56,292 bases of DNA from Solirubrobacterales bacterium (GCA_020438295.1 JAGQUV010000010.1:1-56292), one strand, 5' to 3'; shown: positions 1-13,382, counted from the first letter of the stretch. Made by a program: numbers and translations. The notes: generated from the sequence alone by a model not told the origin.

Positions 1-591
1 TGACGCGATCGCTTCGCGTTCGGCGTCGGTGAGCGGGCCGTCGTCCAGCGAGAGCTGCCAGGAAAAGCCCTGGAGAGCGTTCTGGTCGAAGACATCGGGG
101 ACGCTCCGGCTGAGGCCACCGGTGGTGCCGACCACGACCCTGCCGTCCAGGCTCCGGTTGAAAAGGGGTGACCAGCGGATCGGAATGCCGGACCGCTCGA
201 GCCTCTCGGCGGCTCCGTCAAGCAGTTCCGCGACTTCGGAATCGTCGAGCTCGAGCTGCTCGGGCACATCGGCCTCGAGCAGCCGCCGTAGAGGGGTCCA
301 GGCCGCCGCGGCCATGCCCACGCCGAGCGTCGTGTCGATCCGGCCCCTGGCCCCGAACCGCTTGCCGTCGCTCCCCCAGATCGCTGCGACATCCTCGAAC
401 TGGTCCGGCTCGCCGGGCGGATGAGCTTCCACCACTACCCTGAACGCCCCGGTTCGGGGGTCGTCGCCGGCCAACTCGATCCGCAGCCGGATGGAAGCCG
501 AGGCCCGCCCCTTCCTGGGTTCCCCGCTGGGTTCTGGCCGTCCCGGCTGTTCGACGGCGGCGCTCGTGGATGGCGTTGGCAGGCTGGTCAA
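1..591 (-). CDS. SNF2-family helicase, N-terminal accessory region (partial, runs off left edge)
   Basis: A minus-strand frame stays open from about 591 to the first base of the window, so the C-terminal part with the ATPase motors lies outside. The visible ~197 residues start low-complexity (TSLPTPSTSAAVEQ), then become an acidic domain. The end reads F-S-W-Q-L-S-L-D-D-G-P-L-T-D-A-E, which matches the bacterial SNF2-associated domain (pattern FxWxxALGDxxLxxxE) found before SNF2 helicase motors. The family are dsDNA translocases linked to repair or transcription. The TTG at 591 is the chosen start because a TATGAT hexamer lies 12 bases upstream (604-609) and codons further upstream look non-coding; this start is uncertain. 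The assignment rests on pattern memory of the family, not on helicase motifs, which are off-window. Confidence 0.6.
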   Translation of the reverse strand, partial: MTSLPTPSTSAAVEQPGRPEPSGEPRKGRASASIRLRIELAGDDPRTGAFRVVVEAHPPGEPDQFEDVAAIWGSDGKRFGARGRIDTTLGVGMAAAAWTPLRRLLEADVPEQLELDDSEVAELLDGAAERLERSGIPIRWSPLFNRSLDGRVVVGTTGGLSRSVPDVFDQNALQGFSWQLSLDDGPLTDAEREAIAS

Positions 592-729
592 AGGCGGCCG
601 GACATCATATAGCTTTGCTCGATCGCGGTCGCTCGGGCGCCCGTTCGCGGATCACAGCAACCGTCTGGCGAGGTGGCCGGTCCCGGGACGGATCGGGGCC
701 GCCTCGTGGCCCGGCATGCCCGCGGGCGC

Positions 730-1194
730 TCAGCCGCCGGCGGCCTCGAACTTCTCGAACAGCGCGGCGAAGAAGTCGGCGCGGGTCACGACTGCGTGTA
801 CGCGCCCGGCCGTGGCGATCGGCACCACGAGGACCCGGTGGTGCAGGAAGATCTCGGCCAGCTGGCTGTCGGAGTAGTCGTCCTCGACCACGACGTGATC
901 GGTGGTCAGGTGGTCGCGGATCGATTCGGAGCGACATGCCTCGCGGCGTTCGATCGCATCGTCGATCGAACGCCTGATCATCGCTCCCGACCCCAGCTCG
1001 TCCATGTAGCCGGGGAAGAGGGCTTTCATGAATTCTCGCTCCCCGAAGATCCCCACGAAGGCGCCGTCCGCGTCGACCGCCGGCAGCCCGGGCAGGCCAC
1101 TGTCCAGCACCTTCCGGACCGCTTCGGCGATCAACTCATCGACGCTCAGAGGCTCGACCTCGCGGATTACGGATCTGGCTATCGAGTCGGGCAT
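730..1194 (-). CDS. CBS-domain pair protein
   Basis: This 154-residue soluble protein consists almost only of two CBS motifs. The first spans about residues 8-60 (LPGLPAVDADGAFVGIFGER) and the second about 90-145 (VLVVPIATAGRVHAVVTRAD). Paired CBS modules bind adenine nucleotides and act as energy or ionic-strength sensors, often on transporters. It starts 4 bases after the stop of the upstream ion transporter on the same strand, so the two are almost certainly cotranscribed and translationally coupled. A regulatory-subunit role for that transporter is inference. No catalytic domain is attached. The ligand cannot be read from the sequence. Confidence 0.85.
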   Translation of the reverse strand: MPDSIARSVIREVEPLSVDELIAEAVRKVLDSGLPGLPAVDADGAFVGIFGEREFMKALFPGYMDELGSGAMIRRSIDDAIERREACRSESIRDHLTTDHVVVEDDYSDSQLAEIFLHHRVLVVPIATAGRVHAVVTRADFFAALFEKFEAAGG

Positions 1195-1198
1195 GGCC

Positions 1199-2461
1199 CT
1201 ATATCACCACGTATCGCACCAGCACGTACCCGGTCGCGGATATCAGGGAAACCAGGGTCACCGGAATTCCGACCCGCATGAACATAATGAAGCCGAGCGG
1301 TCGACCGGCCCTTTCGGTCAGTCCGGCCGCGGCGACGTTGGCCGCCGCCGCGATGACCGTAGCGTTGCCACCGAAACAGGCGCCCAGCGCCAGTGCCCAC
1401 CAGTGGGCGTCGTCGGTGCCGCCGGCATGGAGCTCCCTGACGACCGGGATCATCGCCGCGGTGAACGGAATGTTGTCGACGATTGCCGATCCGATCCCGC
1501 CGATCCAGAGGACTCCGACCAGCTCGGCCGTGCGGTTTCCGTCGGTGACGTCCTTGACCGCCTCGGCGACGTGTTCGATCGCCCCCGTCTGCTCGAGCGC
1601 CCCGACCATGATGAACAGCGCGACGAAGAAGAACAGGGTCGGCCACTCGATCTTCGAGAGCGCCTCCTCCAGCGGGATACGAGTCACCACGAGGCCGATC
1701 GCGGCGCCGGTCAGCGCCACGGTGGCAGGTTCGACGCCGATCAGCTGGTGTGCGAAGAACGCGAGGACGGTGCCGACCAGGACCGGGACGGTCCGTCGCA
1801 GCTCGTCGGGATCCCGGATCGACGCGGCAGCATCCAGCTCCATGACCATCTCCCGGTCCTCGGGGGCGATCTGGAGCTGCTTTCGATAGAACAGATAGAG
1901 GCCCCCGACCACGATCGCGAAGGTGATGACCACGATCGGGGCGAGGTTGAAGATGAACTCGTTGAAGCCCAGACCCGTGGCGCCGGCGATGATGATGTTC
2001 GGCGGGTCGCCGATCAGGGTCGCGGTCCCGCCGATGTTGGAGGCGATCACCTCGATGATCACCAGCGGGATCGGATCGATGTCTAGAGCGTCGGCCAGCA
2101 GAAAGGTGATCGGGACGATCAGAAGGACCGTGGTCAGGTTGTCGAGGAAGGCGGAAAGGAGTGCGGTCGTGCAGGCCAGGCTGAGGACGACGCGCAGGGG
2201 CCTGCCTTTGGAGAGCTGCCCGGCCCGGATCGCGATGTAGTCGTAGATCCCGGTCTGCTGGGTCAGGTAGACGAGGACCATCATTCCCGCGAGCAGCCCG
2301 ATCGTGTTGAAGTCGACCGACTCGATCGCGAGTTCCTGTCCGAAGCCGGGGACGAACAGGACGACGACCGCCGCGCCGAGCAGGGCGACCTTGGTCCTGT
2401 GCATGCGCTCGCTCGCAATTACCGCAAGCGCGATCAGGAATGCGGCGACGGCTAGGGCCAT
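1199..2461 (-). CDS. NhaD/ArsB-type (ion transporter superfamily) permease
   Basis: A 420-residue polytopic membrane protein with roughly 10-12 hydrophobic segments and an internal repeat. Each half carries the superfamily signature: LDNLTTVLLIVP (about residues 105-116) and VDNIPFTAAMIP in the second half, with the re-entrant motif GDPPNIIIAG between. The family includes NhaD Na+/H+ antiporters, ArsB arsenite pumps and P-protein-like carriers; substrate cannot be told apart here. No arsR or arsC neighbours it, so a Na+/H+ or organic-anion role is as likely. It is followed after 4 bases by a CBS-domain gene. A perfect 9-bp inverted repeat lies 30-53 bases before its ATG. Confidence 0.85.
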   Translation of the reverse strand: MALAVAAFLIALAVIASERMHRTKVALLGAAVVVLFVPGFGQELAIESVDFNTIGLLAGMMVLVYLTQQTGIYDYIAIRAGQLSKGRPLRVVLSLACTTALLSAFLDNLTTVLLIVPITFLLADALDIDPIPLVIIEVIASNIGGTATLIGDPPNIIIAGATGLGFNEFIFNLAPIVVITFAIVVGGLYLFYRKQLQIAPEDREMVMELDAAASIRDPDELRRTVPVLVGTVLAFFAHQLIGVEPATVALTGAAIGLVVTRIPLEEALSKIEWPTLFFFVALFIMVGALEQTGAIEHVAEAVKDVTDGNRTAELVGVLWIGGIGSAIVDNIPFTAAMIPVVRELHAGGTDDAHWWALALGACFGGNATVIAAAANVAAAGLTERAGRPLGFIMFMRVGIPVTLVSLISATGYVLVRYVVI

Positions 2462-2490
2462 CGCGTGGTTCGTGGGGATTTGCAGTCAGC

Positions 2491-2514
2491 GGTCGGCAAA
2501 ATGTGTTGCCGACC
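2491..2514. repeat. Perfect 9-bp inverted repeat upstream of the NhaD/ArsB-type transporter
   Basis: The arms GGTCGGCAA (2491-2499) and TTGCCGACC (2506-2514) are exact reverse complements around a 6-base centre (AATGTG). The element lies 30-53 bases ahead of the transporter ATG at 2461, where a repressor operator or leader hairpin would sit. No run of T follows on the minus strand, which argues against a terminator. The binding factor is unknown. Confidence 0.5.
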
Positions 2515-2600
2515 AGGCTTCCCGGCGCACCGGGGACAGCGTAGCCGAATCCTGGCCGACGGGCCCGGGGCAGGGACCGCTGCCGGTGACGTCCCCGGGC

Positions 2601-3218
2601 TCAGGTCGGGGTCCGGTTGCGCTTGCGGGCTCCGCCATCGGTCGCCGCCTTGAGATCGATCCCGCCGGACCTGAGGATCAGGTAGGTGAGCCAAAGAGCC
2701 AGGGCGAAGACCGGCAGGCCCATCGCCGTCTTGGCGATTCCCAGTGCGACCACCGAGCCGGCCAGGTAGAGCGGCAGTTGGACGACCAGCCGCACGACGA
2801 ACATCGCGAACCAGACCCAGCTCGCCCGGCTGTACAGCTTCACCCTGGCCGGATCCCTGCGCCAGGACATGCCCTCGCCGATCAGCGGCCCGACCAGGAC
2901 CCCGATCAGCGGCCAGCGGACCAGGATCGAGACCAGGTAGGCCATCGCGTAGCCCGCGTTCAACAGCAGGCCCGGCAGAAAGAAGTCTTCGGCCCGGCCC
3001 GACCGGCTGGCGATGAAGGCGGCCAGTGCCACGCCGAAGAAGCCGGTCAGCGCGAACCTGGCCGATTCTCCCCGCATCAGCCGGACGATCGCGATCACCC
3101 CACCCAGTGCGACCGCAGCGATGCCGGCAGTCTGGATGTCGTTGCCGAACAGCGTGTAGACGACTACGAAAAGCAGTGCGGGCAGGCTGGAATCGGCGAT
3201 CCCCTGGGCGCCGCCCAT
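2601..3218 (-). CDS. DUF3159 family membrane protein
   Basis: About 205 residues from the ATG at 3218, with five or six hydrophobic segments. The start MGGAQGIADSSLPALLFVVV matches the conserved beginning of the actinobacterial DUF3159 family, whose function is unknown. Family members usually carry 15-20 residues before this MGG motif, and here the in-frame codons just upstream read E-I-E-E-K-E-E-R-N-L-L-N-E, which looks coding. No ATG, GTG or TTG is available between the upstream gene's TGA (3267-3269) and 3218; an ATT at 3261-3263 is the only candidate for a longer start. The gene lies directly downstream of a DnaQ-like exonuclease in the same frame, suggesting coupling. Confidence 0.8.
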   Translation of the reverse strand: MGGAQGIADSSLPALLFVVVYTLFGNDIQTAGIAAVALGGVIAIVRLMRGESARFALTGFFGVALAAFIASRSGRAEDFFLPGLLLNAGYAMAYLVSILVRWPLIGVLVGPLIGEGMSWRRDPARVKLYSRASWVWFAMFVVRLVVQLPLYLAGSVVALGIAKTAMGLPVFALALWLTYLILRSGGIDLKAATDGGARKRNRTPT

Positions 3219-3266
3219 CTCGTTGAGGAGATTGCGCTCCTCCTTCTCTTCGATCTCCTGAATGGC

Positions 3267-3977
3267 TCAGGCAGCGTAGGGCACGACCGGCCAGACCCGC
3301 TGCACCGTCTCGGAGCGGCCCTCGCGATCGAAGTGTTCCTGTAGCGACCTGCCCTGCTCGTCGGCCCAGGCGATCTGGTCCTCGTGGAGCATCGGCAGGT
3401 CGTAGGACCCCAGTTCGGCGTTGATCTTCCCGAGCCGGTAGGCAAGCCGGGCTGCGGCCAGGGCATCGGCGCCGGCGGCATGGGCGTCGGTGAGCGGGAT
3501 CCCGTAGTCCTTGCAGAGGATGCTGAGGGTGCGGCCGCCCTTGCGGAATTTGTTGATCCTTTTCTCGAGCACGTACGGATCGATCACCAGCAGGCCGTCG
3601 GAGCCCCCGACCCGGTCGATCAATGGCTCCACCCCATGGCGCCGGGCTTCCCGGTCGAGGATGGTCAGGTCGAACCGGGCGTTGAACGCGACGATCGGGA
3701 CATCTTCGGCCACTTGCTCGGCCAGCAGCCCGGTGATCTCGTCCACCGCCGTGGCCGCGTTGAGACCTTCGCTCCGCACCTTCTCGGTGGTGATGCCGTG
3801 GACAGCAGTCGCTTCATCGGGGATCTCGACCCCGGGATCGACCAGCCAGGTACGACTCTCGGTCGGCTTCCCCCCGCCGACCACGCTGACCGCAGCGGTC
3901 ACTATCCGGTCGTTTTCGGTATCGGTCCCGGTGGTCTCGATGTCGTAGGCGGCCAGCCTGCCTTCGTACCAGTTCAC
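3267..3977 (-). CDS. DnaQ-like DEDDh 3'-5' exonuclease
   Basis: A 236-residue soluble protein with the full DEDDh set. Motif ExoI is YDIETTGTDTENDRIV (Asp and Glu near residues 12 and 14), ExoII is FNARFDLTIL, and ExoIII is H-A-A-G-A-D-A-L, giving the catalytic His and last Asp. The V-H-G-I-T motif is also present. Such proteins trim 3' ends of DNA or RNA with two metal ions. There is no polymerase domain or BRCT, so it is a stand-alone exonuclease rather than a proofreading domain of PolIII; substrate is unknown. The next gene (DUF3159) begins right after its stop. Confidence 0.88.
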   Translation of the reverse strand: MNWYEGRLAAYDIETTGTDTENDRIVTAAVSVVGGGKPTESRTWLVDPGVEIPDEATAVHGITTEKVRSEGLNAATAVDEITGLLAEQVAEDVPIVAFNARFDLTILDREARRHGVEPLIDRVGGSDGLLVIDPYVLEKRINKFRKGGRTLSILCKDYGIPLTDAHAAGADALAAARLAYRLGKINAELGSYDLPMLHEDQIAWADEQGRSLQEHFDREGRSETVQRVWPVVPYAA

Positions 3978-4028
3978 GGGAAGGAAGTTAGCGCCGGGGC
4001 CGGACGCGAAAAACCTGCCCGAACCGGT

Positions 4029-4982
4029 TCAGCCCTGCGGTGAGTCCAGCGGGAGCGGTGCCTGGACCACCGTGTGCTCGACCTGGAGAGTGGTGTGCCG
4101 GATCTCGTAGCGCTCGGCCAGCATCGCCTCCAGCTCCCGGCGGATCCCGTGACAGTCGGCGCCGGGTCCGACCAGGACGTGGGCCGAAAGGGTCGGGAAG
4201 CCGGAGGTGATCTGCCAGACGTGCAGGTCATGGACCTGCTCGACTCCCTGCTGCCCGGCCATCGCGAGACCGATCTGTTCCGGGTCGGTCCCCTTCGGGG
4301 CCGCTTCCAGCAGCACGTCGACCGATTCCCTGAGAATCGACCAGGCGCTCGCGGCGATCAGCACCGAGATCAGGATCGAGACGAGCGCATCGACCTGGTC
4401 CCACCCGGTAGCCAGGATGATGCCGGCGGCCACGATCACCCCGAGCGAGCCCGCGACATCGGCCAGGACGTGACGTAACGCGGCCTTCACGTTGAGGCTG
4501 TCTCCGGAAGCCCGGAACAGCACGTAGGCGGCGACCAGGTTGGCGCCGAGTCCGACCACCGCAATCACCAGCATCTCCCCGCCGAGGATCTCGACCGGAT
4601 CGCCGAGCCGGTTTATCGCTTCGACGATGACCCAGATCGAGATCAGCACCAGCAGCACGCCGTTGACCAGGGCGGCCAGGATCTCGGCCCGCTTGTAGCC
4701 GAAACTGCGCCGGGCCGTGGCCGGCCGGGCGGCCAGGGTTACGGCGCCGAGGGCCAGCAGCAGCGAGAAGCTGTCGGACAGCATGTGGCCGGCGTCGGCC
4801 AGCAGCGCGAGGCTTCCGGTGATCAGTCCGCCGGCCGCCTCGACCAGCATGAACCCGGCGGTCAGCCCGGCCGCGATCAGCAGGGCGCGGCGATCGGCCT
4901 CGCGGTAGGAACCCGGTTCGTGGCTGTGAGCGGCCGGCTCGCGCGGCCGGGGCCCCCGGACGTTCTCTGGCTCGGCGGACAT
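4029..4982 (-). CDS. Cation diffusion facilitator (CzcD/ZitB-like) metal exporter
   Basis: 317 residues from the ATG at 4982, with a His-containing N-terminal tail, six transmembrane segments and a C-terminal cytoplasmic domain. TM2 has D-A-G-H-M-L-S-D and TM5 has H-V-L-A-D-V, the two His/Asp pairs that form the transport zinc site in CDF proteins; the C-terminal part (VHDLHVWQITSG) matches the dimeric metal-sensing domain. The protein exports Zn2+ or a similar divalent ion for protons. A longer frame extends upstream to 5252, but it would run into nhaA and lacks the family N terminus, so 4982 was chosen. It is divergent from nhaA across about 90 bases. Confidence 0.9.
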   Translation of the reverse strand: MSAEPENVRGPRPREPAAHSHEPGSYREADRRALLIAAGLTAGFMLVEAAGGLITGSLALLADAGHMLSDSFSLLLALGAVTLAARPATARRSFGYKRAEILAALVNGVLLVLISIWVIVEAINRLGDPVEILGGEMLVIAVVGLGANLVAAYVLFRASGDSLNVKAALRHVLADVAGSLGVIVAAGIILATGWDQVDALVSILISVLIAASAWSILRESVDVLLEAAPKGTDPEQIGLAMAGQQGVEQVHDLHVWQITSGFPTLSAHVLVGPGADCHGIRRELEAMLAERYEIRHTTLQVEHTVVQAPLPLDSPQG

Positions 4983-5028
4983 CGATTTCAGTCTACGAGC
5001 GCGATCGGTCCGTTGGTAGATTGGCCCG

Positions 5029-5079
5029 GTGCAGCCCGCGAGACCCACACACGGCCCGTCCCGCAACCGGCCCGCTTGA
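5029..5079 (+). other. Candidate short upstream ORF coupled to nhaA
   Basis: GTG at 5029 opens a 16-codon frame (MQPARPTHGPSRNRPA) ending in TGA at 5077-5079, overlapping the nhaA TTG (5076-5078). A TAGATT hexamer at 5017-5022 lies 6 bases before the GTG, where a transcript would begin at the GTG itself. The arrangement fits a leaderless leader peptide that delivers ribosomes to nhaA, but it could be chance. Confidence 0.3.
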
Positions 5080-6281
5080 AGACGAACGAGTTCATCCGGA
5101 GCGAGGTCGCCGGCGGAGCGGTTCTGCTCGTCGCGGTGGTCATCGCGATGGTCTGGGCGAACGCACCGTTCGGCGATACCTACTATTCGTTCTGGCACAC
5201 CGAACTGACGATCGGGATCGGCGACGCCAGCATCACCAACGACCTGCAGCACTGGGTGAACGACGGGTTGATGGCGATCTTCTTCTTCGTGGTCGGTCTT
5301 GAGATCAAGCGGGAGCTGACCGTGGGCGAGCTGAACAGCCGCAAGAAGGCCTCACTGCCGGTCATCGCCGCACTTGGCGGAGTGGTCCTGCCGGCCCTGG
5401 TCTTCGTAGCGCTCAACGCGGGCGGATCCGGAGCAGACGGCTGGGCGATCCCGATGGCCACCGACATCGCATTTGCGGTTGCGGTTCTGGCCCTCCTGGG
5501 CAGCCGGATCCCGGCCGGCGTGAGGCTGTTCCTGCTCAGTATCGCGATCGTCGACGACGTGATCGCGATCACCGTGATCGCGCTCTTCTATTCCGGCGGT
5601 ATCCATCTGGTCTGGCTCGCCGTGGGCGTGCTCGGCCTGGGATTGATCACCGGTATGGAGCGGATCGGGGTCCACCGGATCCTGCCGTTCGTCGCGGTCG
5701 GCTTTCTGGTCTGGATCGGCTTTCACTCGTCGGGGGTCCATGCGACCGTCGCCGGCGTCGCGCTGGGCCTGCTCACGCCGGCTCGTCCGGTGAAAGGCCG
5801 AATGGTGCTGGAGGAGCTCGAGCACGATCTGCACCCTTACACCAGCCTGCTGATCGTCCCGATCTTTGCGCTGGCCAATGCCGGCATCGCGCTCAGTTTC
5901 GGCGTGGTCGAGACCGCGGCCTCCAACGCCATCTTCTGGGGAATCCTGCTCGGCCTGGTCGCAGGCAAGACGCTCGGCATCGGGCTGGCCACGTTCGCCG
6001 CAAAGAAGCTCAACCTCGCCGAGACACCGGAAGGCGTGCTGCCGATCCACGTCTGGGGTATCGCCGCACTCGGCGGGATCGGGTTCACCGTCTCGATCTT
6101 CATCGCGCAGCTCGCCTTCGTCGATCCCGACCTGATCGAGACGGCCAAGGTCGGGATCTTCAGCGGGTCGCTGATCGCCGCCATCCTGGGTTCGGTCATC
6201 CTGATCCGCAGCCCGGTGCCGGACGGGGTGCCGACGGTGGCCGACCTGGCCGCCGAACGTCAGGAAGACGTCGGCACCTGA
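5076..6281 (+). CDS. nhaA: Na+/H+ antiporter NhaA
   Basis: 401 residues if read from the TTG at 5076, giving the usual N terminus (FIRSEVAGGAVLLVAVV). Twelve membrane segments are evident. The adjacent aspartates essential for sodium/proton exchange are in I-A-I-V-D-D-V (residues 160-161), with the conserved A-T-D-I-A-F-A before them. It exchanges internal Na+ for external H+. No Shine-Dalgarno precedes the TTG. Instead a 16-codon frame starting at GTG 5029 ends in a TGA overlapping the TTG (bases TTGA), suggesting coupled initiation. An in-frame TTG at 5013 is the alternative start. It converges on gltD with only 3 bases between. Confidence 0.92.
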   Translation: MKTNEFIRSEVAGGAVLLVAVVIAMVWANAPFGDTYYSFWHTELTIGIGDASITNDLQHWVNDGLMAIFFFVVGLEIKRELTVGELNSRKKASLPVIAALGGVVLPALVFVALNAGGSGADGWAIPMATDIAFAVAVLALLGSRIPAGVRLFLLSIAIVDDVIAITVIALFYSGGIHLVWLAVGVLGLGLITGMERIGVHRILPFVAVGFLVWIGFHSSGVHATVAGVALGLLTPARPVKGRMVLEELEHDLHPYTSLLIVPIFALANAGIALSFGVVETAASNAIFWGILLGLVAGKTLGIGLATFAAKKLNLAETPEGVLPIHVWGIAALGGIGFTVSIFIAQLAFVDPDLIETAKVGIFSGSLIAAILGSVILIRSPVPDGVPTVADLAAERQEDVGT

Positions 6282-6284
6282 CCG

Positions 6285-7868
6285 TCAGAATTCCTGCGGT
6301 GCCGGACTCGGATCGGGGCCGAGGCCCGGAGACACTTTGCGTGGCGGACCCTCAGGCCCCTCGTCGGCCGGTTCCACGTTTCCGGTATGGACCGTGTGTG
6401 GCGCCGGTCGGACCACCCTCGACGGCAGCGAACCGAGATAGCGGTCGACCATCCGGGCGCACTGCCGGCCCTCGTTGATCGCCCAGACGATCAGCGACTG
6501 GCCTCGGCGGGCATCGCCGGCGGCGAACACTCCTTTGGTCGAGGTCTCGTAGGTCCCGGCCTTGATGTTGCCGCGCCCGTCCTTTTCGCAGCCGAACGCC
6601 TCGATCAGACCCTGCTCGGGATGCAGGAAGCCCATCGCGAGCAGGACGAGGTCGGCCTCGATCTCGAACTCGGTTCCGTCAACCGCGGCGAACGGCGGCT
6701 CGTCCGACGCCCGGGCGGCGTGGAGGGTACTGACCCGGCCTTGGTCATCGCCGCTGAGCCGGGTCGTGGTTATCGAAAAGTCCTGTTCGCCTCGATCGAT
6801 CGTCTTCGCCTCGTCCATCGCATAGGAAAGCCGGTACTTGCTCGGCCAAAGCGGCCAGGGCGTCAGCTCGTCGGGTCGCGTCGGGGGCGGTTCGGGCAGG
6901 AGCTCGAGCTGTACCACTTCGAGCGCGCCTTCCCGGATCGAATTGCCGACGCAGTCCGCGCCGGTGTCACCGCCGCCGATCACCACGACGTTCTTGCCGG
7001 CGGCCGAAAGGCCGGACGGGTCCGGCGCCTCGGTCATCGGGCGCGGACCGGCCTCGGTCGCGACCCAGCGGTTGCGGCTGTAGAGGTAGTCCATCGCGAA
7101 GTGGACCCCGTCCAGCTCGCGACCGGGAACCGGCAGGTCGCGCGGCACCCTGGAGCCGGTCGCCAGGACCACTGCGTCGAACGAGTCCCGTAGCTCGTCG
7201 ACGGTCAGGTCGACGCCGACGTCGACCCCGCACCGAACCTCGACCCCTTCGTGGATCAGCTGCTGCACCCGGCGTTCGACCACCGCCTTTTCGATCTTGA
7301 AGTCGGGCACACCGAAGCGCACCAGACCGCCTGCCGCCTCGTCGCGCTCGAACAGGGTGACCGCGTGGCCGGCCCGGCGAAGCTGCTGGGCGGCGGCCAT
7401 TCCGGCCGGGCCCGAGCCCACGACCGCCGCACCGTATCCGGTCTCCCGCTTCGGCGGGCGAGGGCGGATCCAGCCTTCCTTCCAGGCCCGATCGACAATC
7501 GACTGTTCGATCTGCTTGATCGTGACCGCGTTGTTCTCCCGAATCTCCAGCACGCAGGCCGCCTCGCAGGGCGCCGGACACAGCCTGCCGGTGAACTCCG
7601 GGAAGTTGTTCGTCGCATGCAGTTGGCGGATCGCGTCCTGCCAGCGTCCGCGGTAGACGAGGTCGTTCCAGTCGGGGATCAGGTTGCCGAGCGGGCAGCC
7701 GTTGTGGCAGAACGGCACCCCGCAGTCCATGCAGCGGGCGCCCTGCTCGGCAAGTTCTTCGTCGGGCCGCTTGAGCACGAACTCGCTGTAGTCCCGAGCC
7801 CGTTCGGCCGGGTCGCGATACGGGATGCCTGCTCGTTCGATCTCCAGGAAGCCGCCCAGCTTGCCCAC
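6285..7868 (-). CDS. gltD: Glutamate synthase (NADPH) small subunit
   Basis: 527 residues, the normal size range. The N-terminal part carries the Cys-rich adrenodoxin-reductase-like iron-sulfur region ([17 protein letters not shown] and [11 protein letters not shown]). Then come an FAD site ([12 protein letters not shown]) and an NADPH site ([14 protein letters not shown]). It feeds electrons from NADPH to the large subunit, which makes two glutamates from glutamine and 2-oxoglutarate in nitrogen assimilation. It starts 2 bases after the gltB stop, so the pair is one operon in the order gltB-gltD. The C-terminal ~40 residues are Pro/Glu-rich and look like a dispensable tail. Confidence 0.96.
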   Translation of the reverse strand: MGKLGGFLEIERAGIPYRDPAERARDYSEFVLKRPDEELAEQGARCMDCGVPFCHNGCPLGNLIPDWNDLVYRGRWQDAIRQLHATNNFPEFTGRLCPAPCEAACVLEIRENNAVTIKQIEQSIVDRAWKEGWIRPRPPKRETGYGAAVVGSGPAGMAAAQQLRRAGHAVTLFERDEAAGGLVRFGVPDFKIEKAVVERRVQQLIHEGVEVRCGVDVGVDLTVDELRDSFDAVVLATGSRVPRDLPVPGRELDGVHFAMDYLYSRNRWVATEAGPRPMTEAPDPSGLSAAGKNVVVIGGGDTGADCVGNSIREGALEVVQLELLPEPPPTRPDELTPWPLWPSKYRLSYAMDEAKTIDRGEQDFSITTTRLSGDDQGRVSTLHAARASDEPPFAAVDGTEFEIEADLVLLAMGFLHPEQGLIEAFGCEKDGRGNIKAGTYETSTKGVFAAGDARRGQSLIVWAINEGRQCARMVDRYLGSLPSRVVRPAPHTVHTGNVEPADEGPEGPPRKVSPGLGPDPSPAPQEF

Positions 7869-7870
7869 CG

Positions 7871-12424
<4,554 letters not shown>

Positions 12425-12436
12425 CTCTCTGCGCTG

Positions 12437-12453
12437 CCCGCCCCGCGGGCGGG
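12437..12453 (-). promoter_or_regulatory. GC-rich hairpin directly before gltB start
   Basis: On the minus strand CCCGCC (12453-12448) and GGCGGG (12442-12437) are exact complements around a short GC loop, ending 12 bases before the gltB ATG. Position rather than sequence suggests an effect on translation or mRNA stability. In DNA this GC-rich a hairpin by chance is plausible. Confidence 0.25.
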
Positions 12454-12551
12454 ACTGGTTGGTGGTCGAATAGCGGTGTCGAAACGGCCGTGACCGCCGT
12501 CCGGTCGTAACCGGTCCGCTCAGGCAGGATACCGAAGGATCCGGCCGCCGG

Positions 12552-13382
12552 TCACTGCACGGACTTCTTTTCGTACTCCGCTCGGCGCTCGGTGTCGGCC
12601 TCGGCGAGGACCGAATCTCCTTTGAATGCCCGCACCAGCCAATCCCGCCCCGATACCGGCAGGATCGCGGCCGGCACCGACAGCGTCCGGGTTATCGTCG
12701 GTATCCAGACTTCGGCCCGGTACTTGAAGAAAGAGTCGAGGATCGCCTCGGCCACCGCTTCGGGCCGGAGGTGGCTCGTCCCAACGGCCTTTCCGATCCC
12801 GGCACCGAGCTCGGTCTCGACCGGGCCGGGCAACACGCAGACCACCTCGACGCCGCTTCCCCGCAGTTCCCGGCGGACCGATTCGCACAGCCCGACCACG
12901 CCGAACTTGGTCGCGCAGTAGGTCGCGCCCTCGGCCAGCCCGGCTTTGCCGGCCTGGGAGGCGATGTTGATGATCCTGCCGCGACCGCGTGGCTTCATCC
13001 TGCGCATCGCGATCCTGGTCCCGTTGATCACTCCGCGGAGGTTCACCGAGAGCATCGTGTCGGTGACCGCCTCGGCCTCGTCCTCCAGCGGTCCGAGCAG
13101 CATCACGCCGGCGTTGTTGATCAGCGCGTAGACCGGCCCCAGTTCGTTCTCGGTCTGCTCGACGAAATTCTCGAACGACTGGTTGTCGGTGACGTCGAGC
13201 CCGACGCCGAGGTGGCCCTCGCCCAGCTCGGACGCCGCCTTTGCTGCCGCGTCGGCGTCGAGATCGCCGATCGCGACCGTCGCACCGGAGCGGGCCAGCA
13301 GCTTCGCCGTGGCCAACCCGATGCCCGATGCTCCGCCGGTGATCGCTACCACCTGGCCGTCCAGACGCTTTTGTTCGCTCAC
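12552..13382 (-). CDS. Short-chain dehydrogenase/reductase
   Basis: 276 residues with the classical SDR layout: cofactor motif TGGASGIG (residues 15-22), N-N-A-G (89-92), catalytic Ser142, Tyr155 and Lys159 (Y-C-A-T-K). An acidic Asp40 at the end of beta-2 suggests NAD(H) preference, which is inference. The start is a GTG at 13382 preceded by a strong GGAGGTG ribosome-binding site. The C-terminal half is hydrophobic and basic in a way seen in SDRs acting on lipids or steroids. Substrate is not evident. It is divergent from ccdA by about 80 bases. Confidence 0.9.
   Translation of the reverse strand: MSEQKRLDGQVVAITGGASGIGLATAKLLARSGATVAIGDLDADAAAKAASELGEGHLGVGLDVTDNQSFENFVEQTENELGPVYALINNAGVMLLGPLEDEAEAVTDTMLSVNLRGVINGTRIAMRRMKPRGRGRIINIASQAGKAGLAEGATYCATKFGVVGLCESVRRELRGSGVEVVCVLPGPVETELGAGIGKAVGTSHLRPEAVAEAILDSFFKYRAEVWIPTITRTLSVPAAILPVSGRDWLVRAFKGDSVLAEADTERRAEYEKKSVQ

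Noticed and set aside
1028..2086. A 352-codon plus-strand frame opposite the ion transporter
   Set aside because: Asp/Arg-rich composition typical of antisense translation of a membrane gene; the transporter is clear.
3216..3977. Exonuclease and DUF3159 as one read-through protein, since they share a frame
   Set aside because: A plain TGA separates them and each has a complete family length.
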